Shown here: positions 1 through 8,663 of the stretch, one piece after another
Position numbering within the stretch: position 1 is the stretch's first letter
How the letters are laid out: each line of letters begins with the position of its first letter
Origin: Bacteroides nordii WAL 11050 = JCM 12987
Lineage (GTDB): Bacteria; Bacteroidota; Bacteroidia; Bacteroidales; Bacteroidaceae
Reading direction: 5' to 3'
Assembly: GCA_000613465.1 (NCBI GenBank)
Contig: BAJA01000013.1
Span: forward strand, 1-64,000
DNA length: 64,000 nt
Notes under the pieces: model-generated
Seen by the model: only the letters and a program-made list of their open reading frames with translations
The model's database searches: none
Told to the model about the DNA's origin: nothing
Made by a program: the position numbers and the translations under genes

Positions 1-2
1 CT

Positions 3-407
3 AATAGTCTGAGCTATAAAGTAAATGTGTATGCTCTTGCAAATCCGGCTACCGAGCTTTATACCATGCCGTTGACTGCAACAGCGTTAACCGTTGATTA
101 TGATAAGAAAGCAATCACTACCACTCCTGCTACTATAAAAGGTATCGGTTCTTCTTATTTTAGTTTGAATGGTGCTATTACCGGAATTATGCAGGAAAAT
201 CTGACTTCTGATTTTTATATTACCGATTCTGAAGTTGTTTCTGAAGAAATATCCGACATAACAGTTTATGCCATTTCGGGCACTCCTGTGATGGAACAAA
301 GAGATGTGAATAATCTGTCAATAGCTTCTCTTAATAAGGGAATTTATCTGGTTAAGGTTGCTACCAAAGATGGCAAGACAAGCATAAAGAAATTCATTAA
401 AAAATAA
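3..407 (+). CDS. C-terminal part of a secreted or surface protein with a T9SS type A-like sorting domain (5' truncated)
   Basis: The frame is open from the first complete codon at base 3, so the gene starts before the window; the first Met at base 27 is internal. The last ~50 residues (SDITVYAISGTPVMEQ, then LNKGIYLVKV and a lysine-rich IKKFIKK end) look like the type A C-terminal domain of type IX secretion cargo: a beta-rich module with the NxGIYLVKV strand and a basic tail. In the family this domain directs export and cell-surface attachment. The function of the missing N-terminal part cannot be judged. Many gut Bacteroides are thought to lack a full T9SS, so the domain may serve another purpose here. 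Confidence 0.7.
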   Translation, partial: NSLSYKVNVYALANPATELYTMPLTATALTVDYDKKAITTTPATIKGIGSSYFSLNGAITGIMQENLTSDFYITDSEVVSEEISDITVYAISGTPVMEQRDVNNLSIASLNKGIYLVKVATKDGKTSIKKFIKK

Positions 408-438
408 TCCTCTCTCAAGTTTTACTTTACGTTAGAGC

Positions 439-495
439 AAATGCCCCTTTACATATATTGTTATCATGCATAATAAATAATGTAAAGGGGCATTT
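439..495. terminator. Bidirectional terminator hairpin
   Basis: Perfect 16-bp inverted repeat (arms 439-454 and 480-495, core ATGCCCCTTTACAT) in the gap between two convergent genes, with A-rich and T-rich outer edges. Confidence 0.75.
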
Positions 496-524
496 CATAT
501 CTTGTTATTGGGCGGTTAGTCTTG

Positions 525-1022
525 TTATATTTCTAATCCCATGATGTAATCATTCATATAATATCCGTTTCCAATCGGGAAATCTCCTTCACGCAGCTTT
601 CTCATTCCCATCCGTTCATAAAATTGCAATGCTTTGTTGCTGCGGTTTACATTCAGTTCCATCAGGCAAGGGGCGGGATGTACTTCCTTAATGTATTTTA
701 TCGCTTCACGGAAAAGAAAGCTACCCAAATGCTGTCCTTGAAAAGAGGGGAGCACGTATATCTTTTGTAAATGAAATATATTTTCCTCCTGAGGCTGTAC
801 AGATACGTATCCACAAGGTTCTTCTCCCTTGTAGGCAATGAAGTAGACGTGTCCTTCTTCTTCCATTTGCTTGCGGATATTATCGTGAGAGTACATCCAG
901 TCCATCATGAACACCATTTGTTCTGCTGAAATGATCTCTTTATAAGTGGCGGGGAATACGATGGAAGCCATGTCGTGGATCAACCCGCAATCTGCTGTTG
1001 TAGCTTTTCTGATAGTAAACAT
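525..1022 (-). CDS. GNAT family N-acetyltransferase
   Basis: GCN5-related acetyltransferase fold: an N-terminal TIRKATTADCGLIHDMA strand-helix, a central IYVLPSFQGQHLGSFLF segment matching the acetyl-CoA pyrophosphate loop (Q-x-x-G-x pattern), and a C-terminal NKALQFYERMGM motif. It should transfer acetyl from acetyl-CoA to an amine; the substrate is unknown. The frame extends upstream to a TTG at 1055, but that TTG lies inside a good TATATTTG -7 box, so the ATG at 1022 is the start (165 residues, normal for the family). Single-gene transcript with convergent neighbours on the left. Confidence 0.85.
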   Translation of the reverse strand: MFTIRKATTADCGLIHDMASIVFPATYKEIISAEQMVFMMDWMYSHDNIRKQMEEEGHVYFIAYKGEEPCGYVSVQPQEENIFHLQKIYVLPSFQGQHLGSFLFREAIKYIKEVHPAPCLMELNVNRSNKALQFYERMGMRKLREGDFPIGNGYYMNDYIMGLEI

Positions 1023-1052
1023 ATATGTATTGTATTTTGGTTTTATAAAACG

Positions 1053-1085
1053 CAAATATAAGAGATAAATAAGTATGATTGCAAA
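1053..1085 (-). promoter_or_regulatory. Promoter of the GNAT gene
   Basis: On the minus strand TTTG (1082-1085), 21 bp, then TATATTTG (1053-1060): a full Bacteroides -33/-7 pair about 30 bp from the ATG at 1022. The -33 end overlaps the left arm of the 1084-1166 inverted repeat. Confidence 0.7.
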
Positions 1086-1166
1086 AGTACGTATTTAAAT
1101 GTGAGTTAATATCTATTTTAAGACAGACTTAAATAGTATTTTAACAGAGACTTAAATACGTACTTT
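1084..1166. repeat. Palindromic intergenic element, copy A (AAAGTACGTATTTAA arms)
   Basis: Perfect 15-bp arms at 1084-1098 and 1152-1166 enclose 53 bp with internal short repeats of GACTTAAATA. A related element with the same outer word lies at 24845-24925, so this is a dispersed family and not only a local terminator. It lies between two divergently transcribed genes. Confidence 0.65.
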
Positions 1167-1238
1167 GGGATGAACGAATATATAATAAGGTGTACAACTG
1201 TTAATGGCCTAATTAATATTAATTTATAGTACTTTGCA

Positions 1239-1269
1239 TTGCATAGTACTAAAGTAATGCATATATTTG
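1239..1269 (+). promoter_or_regulatory. Promoter of the padR-pspC operon
   Basis: TTG (1239-1241), 20 bp, then TATATTTG (1262-1269), 25 bp before the PadR start. The spacer and flank contain repeated TAGTACT and TACTTT/AAAGTA words, which could be an autoregulatory operator. Confidence 0.6.
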
Positions 1270-1294
1270 TTTCGTCAAACTAAAAAAGAAGCTT

Positions 1295-1621
1295 ATGAAT
1301 GTAGATAATGTAAAGTCGCAGATGCGGAAAGGGATGTTGGAGTACTGCATCATGCTGTTATTGCATAAAGAGCCTGCTTATGCTTCGGACATTATCCAGA
1401 AGTTGAAAGAAGCCCGGCTGATTGTAGTGGAGGGTACATTGTATCCATTGCTTACCCGGTTGAAGAATGATGATTTACTAAGTTACGAATGGATAGAATC
1501 TACACAAGGACCTCCACGCAAATATTATAAACTGACAGAGAAAGGAGAGAAATTTCTCGGAGAGCTGGAAACTTCCTGGAAAGAACTTAATGAAACTGTG
1601 AATCATATAGCTAACAGATAA
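1295..1621 (+). CDS. PadR family transcriptional regulator
   Basis: Small winged-helix DNA-binding protein of 108 residues, the usual size for the short PadR class. The signature is clear: MLEYCIMLLLHKEPAYASDIIQKL, then the recognition region VVEGTLYPLLTRLKNDDLL and the wing GPPRKYYKLTEKG. PadR proteins of this class are repressors that often control their own operon and a membrane-stress gene. Here the next gene, 21 bp downstream on the same strand, is a PspC-domain membrane protein, the partner commonly seen in Bacteroidetes, so it probably represses that pair. The ligand is unknown. Confidence 0.92.
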   Translation: MNVDNVKSQMRKGMLEYCIMLLLHKEPAYASDIIQKLKEARLIVVEGTLYPLLTRLKNDDLLSYEWIESTQGPPRKYYKLTEKGEKFLGELETSWKELNETVNHIANR

Positions 1622-1642
1622 TCCGATTAAAAAGAAATAACA

Positions 1643-2722
1643 ATGAAAAAGACATTGACTGTAAATTTAGGTGGAACTGTCTTCCATATAGATGAGGATG
1701 CCTACCGATTGCTGGACAACTATTTGTGCAACCTCAAACTTCATTTTCGTAAGCAAGAGGGTGCCGAAGAAATAGTAGATGATATTGAGAACCGTATTTC
1801 GGAACTGTTTTTAGAAAAGCTGAATGCAGGTTCGCAGGTGATTACGCTTGCTGATGTAGAAGAAGTGATTGCTCGTGTGGGAAAGCCTGAGGATTTCGGA
1901 ACTACCGATGAAGAAGAAAAGAAAACTTCAACAAATAATTCTGCTTCTTATACTTATACTACCCGGCGCCGGTTGTATCGTAATCCGGATGATAAGTTGC
2001 TGGGTGGAGTATTGAGTGGACTGGCTGCCTATCTGGGATGGGATCCGACCCTGTTACGCCTGTTGGCACTGGTCATTCTTATTTGTGGATATGGCACATT
2101 AATTCCTGTATATATCATTTGCTGGCTTGTTATTCCGGAGGCCCGTACTGCGGCAGAGAAGCTTAGTATGCGTGGCGAAGCGGTAACTGTTGAGAATATA
2201 GGAAAGACAGTGACCGATGGTTTTGAAAAAGTAGCCAATGGTGTGAATAGTTATATGCATTCAGATAAACCGCGTACCTTTCTTCAAAAACTGGGAGATG
2301 CGTTTGTTGCGGTTGCAGGATTCTTTTTGAAAGCCTGTCTGGTAGTGTTGGCCATTGTTTTCAGTCCGGTGTTGTTTGTACTTGCTATTGTCTTTGTGGC
2401 ATTGGTTATTGCTGCCATTGCGGCAGCCATTGGTGGGGGAGCCGTTCTGTATGAAATGCTTCCAGCAGTCGATTGGGCGCCTTTGGTATCTATCTCTCCG
2501 TTTATGACGGTGGCAGGCAGTCTGGCAGGTGTGGTTTTGATGGGTATCCCGTTGGCGTGTATCGTTTATACGATCCTTCGGCAGATATTCCGTTGGCCAC
2601 CGATGGCAACTGGTCTGAAGTGGTCTTTACTGGTTCTCTGGATACTCGGACTGGTTATTTTCCTGGTAAATCTCTCTGCTTTGGGATGGCAATTTCCGCT
2701 TTATGGCATCCATTCAATCTAA
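1643..2722 (+). CDS. PspC domain-containing membrane protein
   Basis: 359 residues. An N-terminal soluble part (about 1-90, with LDNYLCNLKLHF and ADVEEVIARVGKPEDFG) is typical of the PadR-linked PspC proteins. The PspC domain follows at about 108-170 (LYRNPDDKLLGGVLSGLAAY, then DPTLLRLLALVILICGYGTL and a membrane helix). Several further hydrophobic segments fill the C-terminal half. PspC proteins act in the inner membrane in phage-shock or envelope-stress responses; the exact role in Bacteroides is not known. Second gene of the padR operon, followed by a strong terminator. Confidence 0.88.
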   Translation: MKKTLTVNLGGTVFHIDEDAYRLLDNYLCNLKLHFRKQEGAEEIVDDIENRISELFLEKLNAGSQVITLADVEEVIARVGKPEDFGTTDEEEKKTSTNNSASYTYTTRRRLYRNPDDKLLGGVLSGLAAYLGWDPTLLRLLALVILICGYGTLIPVYIICWLVIPEARTAAEKLSMRGEAVTVENIGKTVTDGFEKVANGVNSYMHSDKPRTFLQKLGDAFVAVAGFFLKACLVVLAIVFSPVLFVLAIVFVALVIAAIAAAIGGGAVLYEMLPAVDWAPLVSISPFMTVAGSLAGVVLMGIPLACIVYTILRQIFRWPPMATGLKWSLLVLWILGLVIFLVNLSALGWQFPLYGIHSI

Positions 2723-2752
2723 GCATTTGTTAAATATTTAGTTAGTTTTATA

Positions 2753-2787
2753 AAATGTGCCCCGTTTAGTGTGTCCGGGGCACATTT
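2753..2787 (+). terminator. Rho-independent terminator of padR-pspC
   Basis: Perfect 12-bp arms (AAATGTGCCCCG 2753-2764 and CGGGGCACATTT 2776-2787) followed directly by a run of T. Confidence 0.85.
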
Positions 2788-2858
2788 TTTTGTTTGTTCT
2801 ATTTGTAAGTCAATGATTTTTATTTAAGTTTGTGATATCTTATTTGGTTTAGAGAAAT

Positions 2859-3857
2859 ATGGGTGAGCATATATGTTTCAGACGTAACGAGCGTCTGGCC
2901 ACTATAAACCCCTATTGGAGGGGAAATCCAATGGTAAAAGGACGGTTCTTCAATCGGCAGCATCGTTTTCGGCCCGGAATGGGCAGTGTGTTGAAATGGC
3001 GTTTGTCTCCCAATCCGCAACGGAAAGAGAAACGTACCGTTAAGTGGGAACCGAGAGTAAACTATCTTCGTTCATTGGATGCAGTTACGGGAAACTCATT
3101 GATATGGCTTGGGCATAATTCTTTTTTTCTGCAACTGGCAGGGAAACGTATCATGTTTGACCCGGTATTCGGGAGTATTCCTTTTGTACGTCGAAGAAGC
3201 CAGTTTCCTGCCAATACGGACATTTTTACCGGAATTGATTATCTGTTGATTAGTCACGATCATTTTGATCATTTGGATAAACAGAGTGTCGGCTGTCTAT
3301 TAAAGAGCAATCCTCAGATGAAACTTTTCTGCGGCTTGGGTACCGGGGAGTTGATAAAAAGTTGGTTTCCGGAGATTGAAATGGTAGAGGCCGGATGGTA
3401 TCAGCAGATAATGGATGAAGGATTGAAAATCACTTTTCTGCCTGCCCAGCATTGGAGCAAACGTTCGGTGCGTGATGGCGGACAGCGTCTTTGGGGTGCA
3501 TTTATGATTCAGGGAGATGGTATGTCTGTTTATTATAGTGGTGATACCGGATATTCACAACATTTTTCGGAGATACCGGAACTTTTCGGTGCTCCCGATT
3601 ATGCCTTAGTGGGGATTGGTGCTTACAAGCCCCGTTGGTTTATGCGTCCCAATCATATTTCCCCTCATGAAGCATTGACGGCTTCACAAGAGATGCAGGC
3701 CGGATTGACTATCCCGATGCATTACGGAACATTTGATTTATCAGACGAGCCACTTCATGATCCTCCTCAGGTATTTGCTGCTGAGGCAAAAAAACGGAAG
3801 GTCAATGTGGTTATTCCTGCACTTGGAGAGGTTGTGAAGTTGAAAAGACAGAAGTAA
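2859..3857 (+). CDS. MBL-fold metal-dependent hydrolase (NAPE-PLD-like)
   Basis: 332-residue metallo-beta-lactamase-fold protein. The metal motif HxHxDH is seen as SHDHFDHLD at residues 132-140 (His133, His135, Asp137, His138). Further ligands are likely the AQHW (~200), SGDTGYS and MHYGTF segments. The N-terminal NPYWRGNPMVKGRF stretch and IWLGHNSFFLQLAGKRIMFDP are characteristic of the N-acylphosphatidylethanolamine phospholipase D-like branch, so the substrate may be a lipid phosphodiester; this is inference from family. There is no signal peptide. Single gene, with the ATG at 2859. Confidence 0.85.
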   Translation: MGEHICFRRNERLATINPYWRGNPMVKGRFFNRQHRFRPGMGSVLKWRLSPNPQRKEKRTVKWEPRVNYLRSLDAVTGNSLIWLGHNSFFLQLAGKRIMFDPVFGSIPFVRRRSQFPANTDIFTGIDYLLISHDHFDHLDKQSVGCLLKSNPQMKLFCGLGTGELIKSWFPEIEMVEAGWYQQIMDEGLKITFLPAQHWSKRSVRDGGQRLWGAFMIQGDGMSVYYSGDTGYSQHFSEIPELFGAPDYALVGIGAYKPRWFMRPNHISPHEALTASQEMQAGLTIPMHYGTFDLSDEPLHDPPQVFAAEAKKRKVNVVIPALGEVVKLKRQK

Positions 3858-3932
3858 AGATTGTATTATTATTTTCATAAATAACATCGCTTGTCGCACC
3901 TCCCTGTGCGGGAAGCACAAATAGAAATAGCA

Positions 3933-4438
3933 ATGAAAAAGGTAGAAATAAAAGAGCTTTCGGAGAATTTTTTTGAAGCCATTGGCAAAGAGTGGATGTT
4001 GGTGACAGCCGGTAACAAAGATGGTTTTAATACCATGACTGCCAGTTGGGGAGGTATTGGTTGGCTTTGGAATAAACCGGTAGCTTTTGTCTTTGTTCGC
4101 CCCGAACGATATACGTATGAGTTATTGAGAAAGGCGATTATCTCACCCTCTCTTTTCTGGGAGAAGAAAATAAAAAGATTCATGCCGTTTGCGGATCAAA
4201 GTCAGGTAGAGAAGTAGATAAAGTGAAAGAAACCGGATTGAAGCCGTTGTTTACAGAGCAAGGAAATGTGTTTTTTGAACAGTCCCGTCTGAGTTTAGAA
4301 TGTAAAAAGCTCTATGCGGATGCTATTGATCCTGAAAATTTCTTTGATAAGAAACTGATTGATAAATGGTATGGAGGTGTACATGGCGGTTTTCACAAAA
4401 TGTATGTGGTTGAAATAGAGAGCGTGTGGATGCGTTGA
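3933..4438 (+). pseudogene. Flavin reductase family protein, frameshifted
   Basis: Two frames make one flavin reductase-like FMN-binding protein. The first part (from MKKVEIKELSENF) runs to YTYELL near base 4125. The rest continues in the next frame as EKGDYLTLSFLGEENKKIHA, then VCGSKSGREVDKVKETG, to a stop at 4438. One missing base around 4122-4126 explains everything; with it restored the protein is about 168 residues, a normal length. The family binds FMN and reduces flavins or flavin-dependent substrates (NTMTASWGGIGWLWNKPV is the binding loop). Either a recent mutation or a sequence error; the rest is undamaged. Confidence 0.85.
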
Positions 4439-4453
4439 TACTGGTCTGTTACT

Positions 4454-4506
4454 CTTCTGAGAAGGATGCAGTTGATATAACTTTTCAACCGCATCCTTCT
4501 CAGAAG
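4454..4506. terminator. Terminator hairpin
   Basis: Perfect 16-bp inverted repeat (arms 4454-4469 and 4491-4506, CTTCTGAGAAGGATGC) with a second short GTTGA/TCAAC pairing inside the loop, right after the flavin reductase gene. Confidence 0.75.
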
Positions 4507-4578
4507 AAATGAATAATCAAATCACCTGAAACCTATTTTTATTTTTCCTTGTTTCTTTTCCACTTTTAGCCATTTTTT

Positions 4579-4791
4579 TTATTTTATTTTTTCTTTAGTT
4601 GTCACTTTAAAAGAACTTAGGAGTAGTCCACCCATAAGTGCCCCCCATAAAGCACTATTGACAGGTGAGGATGTGATAGGACAACTCCCGGTAGTACAAC
4701 CTACAAATTTCCAGTACAGAAAACCACCCAATGCACCAACTGCTATTCCTGTCAAAGTAAGCCACTAGCTTTTAAAGAAATTTCTTATCAT
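4579..4791 (-). pseudogene. DUF6132-like small membrane protein with an in-frame stop
   Basis: Reading the minus strand from the ATG at 4791 gives MIRNFFKS, a TAG at codon 9 (4765-4767), then WLTLTGIAVGALGGFLYWKF and VGCTTGSCPITSSPVNSALW, then GALMGGLLLSSFKVTTKEKIK and a stop at 4579. The glycine-rich helix, the GCTTGSCPITSSP turn and the second helix fit the DUF6132 family of ~70-residue membrane proteins. No good start lies after the TAG, so the gene is broken by one substitution, or the base is wrong. Function of the family unknown. Confidence 0.75.
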
Positions 4792-5118
4792 ATTATTCTT
4801 TTATTAAAGCTTCGTTTTGAAGCATATAGTTATGTAATCAGTTTAACTGTTTTCTATTAAAACAAATTTCCTTCGGAAAATATTTGTGTAGTAACATTTA
4901 TTTGCTAATAATTCATGGATTTGATAAGAATTAAGAAAAAGGGATCAACTTTGTTGTGTATAAACTTGCTTGATTTCTATTTTGATAGTGTAATTCCGTT
5001 CATCAGTTATAAAATGGAGTTCTGACAGAAGAGAATAGCTTGTCTCCTGAGTATGTAAAGTCATTGTAAAAGACCATAGTAAGAATAAGTAATAATCTTT
5101 ACCCTCAATAGGTCATTA
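4792..5118. other. Gap without recognised gene
   Basis: A/T-rich stretch between the DUF6132 remnant start and the end of the next gene. I find no convincing ORF, hairpin or RNA gene; it should hold the promoter of the DUF6132 gene, but no clear TAnnTTTG box was identified. Confidence 0.4.
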
Positions 5119-6366
5119 TTAAAAAGTATATCCTATAGCACCCGACCATGCATTGTAGAGTGGAAGGCCAAGACCTGCATGGTGAGCAGCTTCAAACTGT
5201 GCCCGCAATACAATATATTGATCTCTATGCTTTACCGGTTTGAATTGTAAGCCTGCATTGACATAGTATCCTAAAGCTGTATCTTCTGCAACGTTTTCTG
5301 CTATAGAGCTATAATCTCCTTCCTGTTCCGGACCGAACTTTCTGCCAATCATACCTGCAAATGCTCCACCGGCTTCTATAAAAGGACGTATTCTACCTTT
5401 TGGATATGTATAGCGGATACCTAATTTTGCAGAGAGTGATGTTAGTGAGCTACTTCTGGTATAATGATGAAGATAAGTTTCAGAAATACTGCCATCTACC
5501 ATCTTATAGGTTTGATAAGATCTTTGCTCTACACTGTTGAAATGAGAAATGGAAATATCCATAGATGCGCTTAAAGAGCTCATCCAACGTCGGCTGTTCA
5601 ATGCCAGGTTTACACCAAACAGATAGGATAAATCAGGTTTACTAAAATTATGCCAAGGGCCTCTTGAAGGGAAACTGTATTGTTGTATTCCGGCATAAGG
5701 AGTCACATACAGTCTTAGGGAGTGTTTGTCTTCTTTAGTCTCAAATTCAATGCAATCTTCATTGCTGGTACACATTGCATAATGATAATCTTTTGCAATA
5801 TCAATCAGGCCTTTATGAGTAAATGATGTTCTTCTGATTTTATGTTCCAAAGCTGGGCAGTCTCCAAAGGCATATTGTAATATTGGAATATAGCGTTTCA
5901 CATTACCAGTATATTGGCTGCCATTTTCTCTTTTAGTAATGATCTTGGGTGCATCTACTTTTATCAATTTATCACCACTCTCTACAAAGTAGATAGACTC
6001 ATAGTTCTCTGTTTCATAATAATACAGACTTTTTATACCTTGAAGAAGGTATTCAAGAAAAACAGGCTGAGGTGCTTCACTGTGCTTTAGTTCTATCGTA
6101 TATGAAATATAATATTTTCCGTCATCCGTGAATCTATATCCCTGTATATCATTTGGATAATAGGTTATAATATCCGAACTCCTTTCTGGCTTAAACACAC
6201 ATCGTTTGGCATTCATCTTATCTGTCCGGAAGTCTATCTGTCCATATACAGTATCGTTTTGGATCGTAATAATCAGTCCGGGACGATAATTACTTTGTGC
6301 ATAAGAAAGTAGAGGTAGGAAAGCAGGTGCCCAGATGAGAAGTAGTTTTAAAAGAATTGTTTTCAT
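5119..6366 (-). CDS. Putative outer-membrane beta-barrel protein
   Basis: 415 residues with a signal peptide (MKTILLKLLLIWAPAFLPLL then SYAQS). The N-terminal ~150 residues form a beta-rich domain (GLIITIQNDTVYGQIDFRTD, then ITYYPNDIQGYRFTDDGKYY). The C-terminal half has alternating strands and ends in IGYTF, an aromatic last residue as in outer-membrane barrels. No substrate can be named. Monocistronic, upstream of a possible TAACTTTA -7 box. Confidence 0.7.
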   Translation of the reverse strand: MKTILLKLLLIWAPAFLPLLSYAQSNYRPGLIITIQNDTVYGQIDFRTDKMNAKRCVFKPERSSDIITYYPNDIQGYRFTDDGKYYISYTIELKHSEAPQPVFLEYLLQGIKSLYYYETENYESIYFVESGDKLIKVDAPKIITKRENGSQYTGNVKRYIPILQYAFGDCPALEHKIRRTSFTHKGLIDIAKDYHYAMCTSNEDCIEFETKEDKHSLRLYVTPYAGIQQYSFPSRGPWHNFSKPDLSYLFGVNLALNSRRWMSSLSASMDISISHFNSVEQRSYQTYKMVDGSISETYLHHYTRSSSLTSLSAKLGIRYTYPKGRIRPFIEAGGAFAGMIGRKFGPEQEGDYSSIAENVAEDTALGYYVNAGLQFKPVKHRDQYIVLRAQFEAAHHAGLGLPLYNAWSGAIGYTF

Positions 6367-6477
6367 AGTTCTATTTTATGTAAAGTTAATCAGAGGGTTT
6401 CATTATATCTATTATAAATACACCTGACACGACGTTAGTGCTAAACACATTCCTCGTTCTTTTTCTTATAAAATGAA

Positions 6478-6509
6478 AAAAGTCCCTTTGATGAATCAAA
6501 GAGACTTTT
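6478..6509 (-). terminator. Terminator of the S9 peptidase gene
   Basis: 15-bp arms (6478-6492 and 6495-6509) with one mismatch around AGTCCCTTTGAT; lies just past the stop of the minus-strand peptidase gene. Confidence 0.7.
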
Positions 6510-6530
6510 ACTATTTATCGGATTGGTTCT

Positions 6531-8618
6531 TTATTTCAACCATTTATCCAGCCATTCAAAGAATGTACGTTGCCACAAGATACCATTCTGTGGCTTGAGT
6601 ACCCAATGGTTTTCATCCGGATAGATCAGTAATTCTGCAGGAACACCTCGCATTACCGCAGCATCAAATGCAGCCATTGCCTGATTGGCAAGGATACGGT
6701 AGTCTTTCTCTCCATGGATGCAAAGGATAGGGGTATCCCATTTGTCTACGAACAGATGTGGAGAGTTGGCAAAGGTACGTTGCGCTGTTGCATTTTGTTT
6801 TTCCCAGTAGGCGCCACCCATATCCCAGTTGGCAAACCATTTTTCTTCTGTTTCCAGATACTGCATTTCCATGTTGAAGATACCGTCGTGTGCAATAAAT
6901 GCTTTAAAACGTTTATCATGATGTCCGGCAAGCCAGTACACAGAGAAGCCGCCGAAGCTGGCACCTACGCAGCCCAAACGGTCTTTATCAACAAACGGCT
7001 CTTTTGTCATTTCATCGATTGCTGTGAAATAATCTTTCATGCATTGGCCGCCATAATCGCCGCTGATAGCTTCGTTCCATTCATTACCAAAGCCGGGAAG
7101 TCCGCGACGATTCGGGGCAACGATGATATAGTCATTAGCTGCCATAATCTGGAAGTTCCAGCGATAACTCCAGAACTGACTAACGGGGCTTTGTGGCCCA
7201 CCTTCACAGAAGAGTAAGGTTGGATATTTTTTGTTCGGATCAAACTTAGGGGGATAAATTACCCAAGTCAGCATCTGTTTTCCGTCTGTAGTCTTCATCC
7301 AACGTTCTTCTACTTTACCCATTTCAAGCTGGTCGTAGATCTGTTGGTTCTCCTGTGTCAGTTGAGTGGTTTTTCCGTCCAGAGAGATGGCATAAATTTC
7401 GTCGCCCATACTCATTGAATGACGTTTGGCAATTAGCTTATCTCCGAAAAGGGCAGGAGCATCATAGTCATACATTCCTTCGGTGATCGGTTTGATAGAA
7501 TCATCAGCAAGGTTGAGGGCATATATCTGTACTTCTCCATGCCATACACCGGTGAAATAGATCGTTTGTGCATCTGCACTCCAGATGAAAGCATCTACGT
7601 TTGATTCAAATGTTTTACTGACAAACCGTTTTTCACCTGTTTCGAGGTTCATTACGAAAAGGCGGTTCTGATCTGCTTCATAACCGTCGCGTTCCATACT
7701 CTGCCAGGCAATGTATTTACCATCCGGAGAATACTGCGGATTGGTATCATATCCTTTGTTCTCTTCGGTAATATTAGTCGTTTGCTTTGTTTTCAGGTCA
7801 TACACATAAATATCCGAATTGGTAGAAACAGCGTATTCTAATCCTGTCTTTTTACGGCAGGTATAAGCTATCTTATCTGAAGTAGGATTCCATGCCAGTT
7901 GCTCCATACCACCCCAGGGTTTCATCGGACTTTCATAAGGTTCGTCCTCCAGGATATCAACGATATTGGAGATTGAGTTTCCGTCAAAATCGGCTACAAA
8001 CGGATGTGGGGCAGTTGTTACCCATTCATCCCAATGCTTATACATCAGGTCGGTAACGATGATACCCGATGCTTTGGGCAGATCCGGATATTTATCAGCT
8101 GTGCTTTTTACTGTTTTCACTTGTGAGACAAAAAGAATCTTTTTTCCGTCCGGCGAAATAGAGAAGCCTTCAATATCCCCGTCATAATTGGTAAGTTGTT
8201 TACGTCCGCTACCGTCCGGATTCATCTCATAAATCTGGCTGCTTCCGCTATCATTGCTTAGAAAAGCTATTTTAGTTCCATCCTTAATCCAGATGGCTCC
8301 ATTCTCCTGATAGGGGGTATGAGTGATCTGTTTGTTGTCACTTCCGTCCGCTTTCATGGTGAAAAGTTCGCGGTTACTTTTGTTTTCCGGTACACTGTAG
8401 TAAGCTACACTATACACAATTTTCTGATTGTCGGGTGATACGGATACTTCACCGATGCGTCCCATGGCCCATAGTGCTTCGGGTGTCATACGCATTCCTT
8501 CAATCTTGATATCCGATTTGCCGATGAGTGCTTCTGCGCTCTGTCCTGCATCTTTTGTTCCACTGCAGGCTGCTAACATCATTGTTGTTGACATAACTAA
8601 CAGTTTGGCTTGTCTCAT
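6531..8618 (-). CDS. S9 family prolyl oligopeptidase, lipoprotein
   Basis: 695 residues. The N-terminal MRQAKLLVMSTTMMLAACSG carries a lipobox (LAAC), so it is likely lipid-anchored and faces the periplasm or surface. Residues ~50-420 contain PD40/WD40-like beta-propeller repeats (SVSPDNQKIVYSV, SISPDGKKILFVS, YSPDGKYIAWQS). The C-terminal alpha/beta hydrolase has the nucleophile loop GASFGG (Ser554), GEKDYRI (Asp639) and DENHW (His671). It should cleave short peptides, as DPP5- or acylaminoacyl-peptidase-like enzymes do. Complete and single, with its own terminator. Confidence 0.92.
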   Translation of the reverse strand: MRQAKLLVMSTTMMLAACSGTKDAGQSAEALIGKSDIKIEGMRMTPEALWAMGRIGEVSVSPDNQKIVYSVAYYSVPENKSNRELFTMKADGSDNKQITHTPYQENGAIWIKDGTKIAFLSNDSGSSQIYEMNPDGSGRKQLTNYDGDIEGFSISPDGKKILFVSQVKTVKSTADKYPDLPKASGIIVTDLMYKHWDEWVTTAPHPFVADFDGNSISNIVDILEDEPYESPMKPWGGMEQLAWNPTSDKIAYTCRKKTGLEYAVSTNSDIYVYDLKTKQTTNITEENKGYDTNPQYSPDGKYIAWQSMERDGYEADQNRLFVMNLETGEKRFVSKTFESNVDAFIWSADAQTIYFTGVWHGEVQIYALNLADDSIKPITEGMYDYDAPALFGDKLIAKRHSMSMGDEIYAISLDGKTTQLTQENQQIYDQLEMGKVEERWMKTTDGKQMLTWVIYPPKFDPNKKYPTLLFCEGGPQSPVSQFWSYRWNFQIMAANDYIIVAPNRRGLPGFGNEWNEAISGDYGGQCMKDYFTAIDEMTKEPFVDKDRLGCVGASFGGFSVYWLAGHHDKRFKAFIAHDGIFNMEMQYLETEEKWFANWDMGGAYWEKQNATAQRTFANSPHLFVDKWDTPILCIHGEKDYRILANQAMAAFDAAVMRGVPAELLIYPDENHWVLKPQNGILWQRTFFEWLDKWLK

Positions 8619-8663
8619 ATTTTTTTCAGTTAAATTAAGATGTGCGAAGATAACGATTAAATT

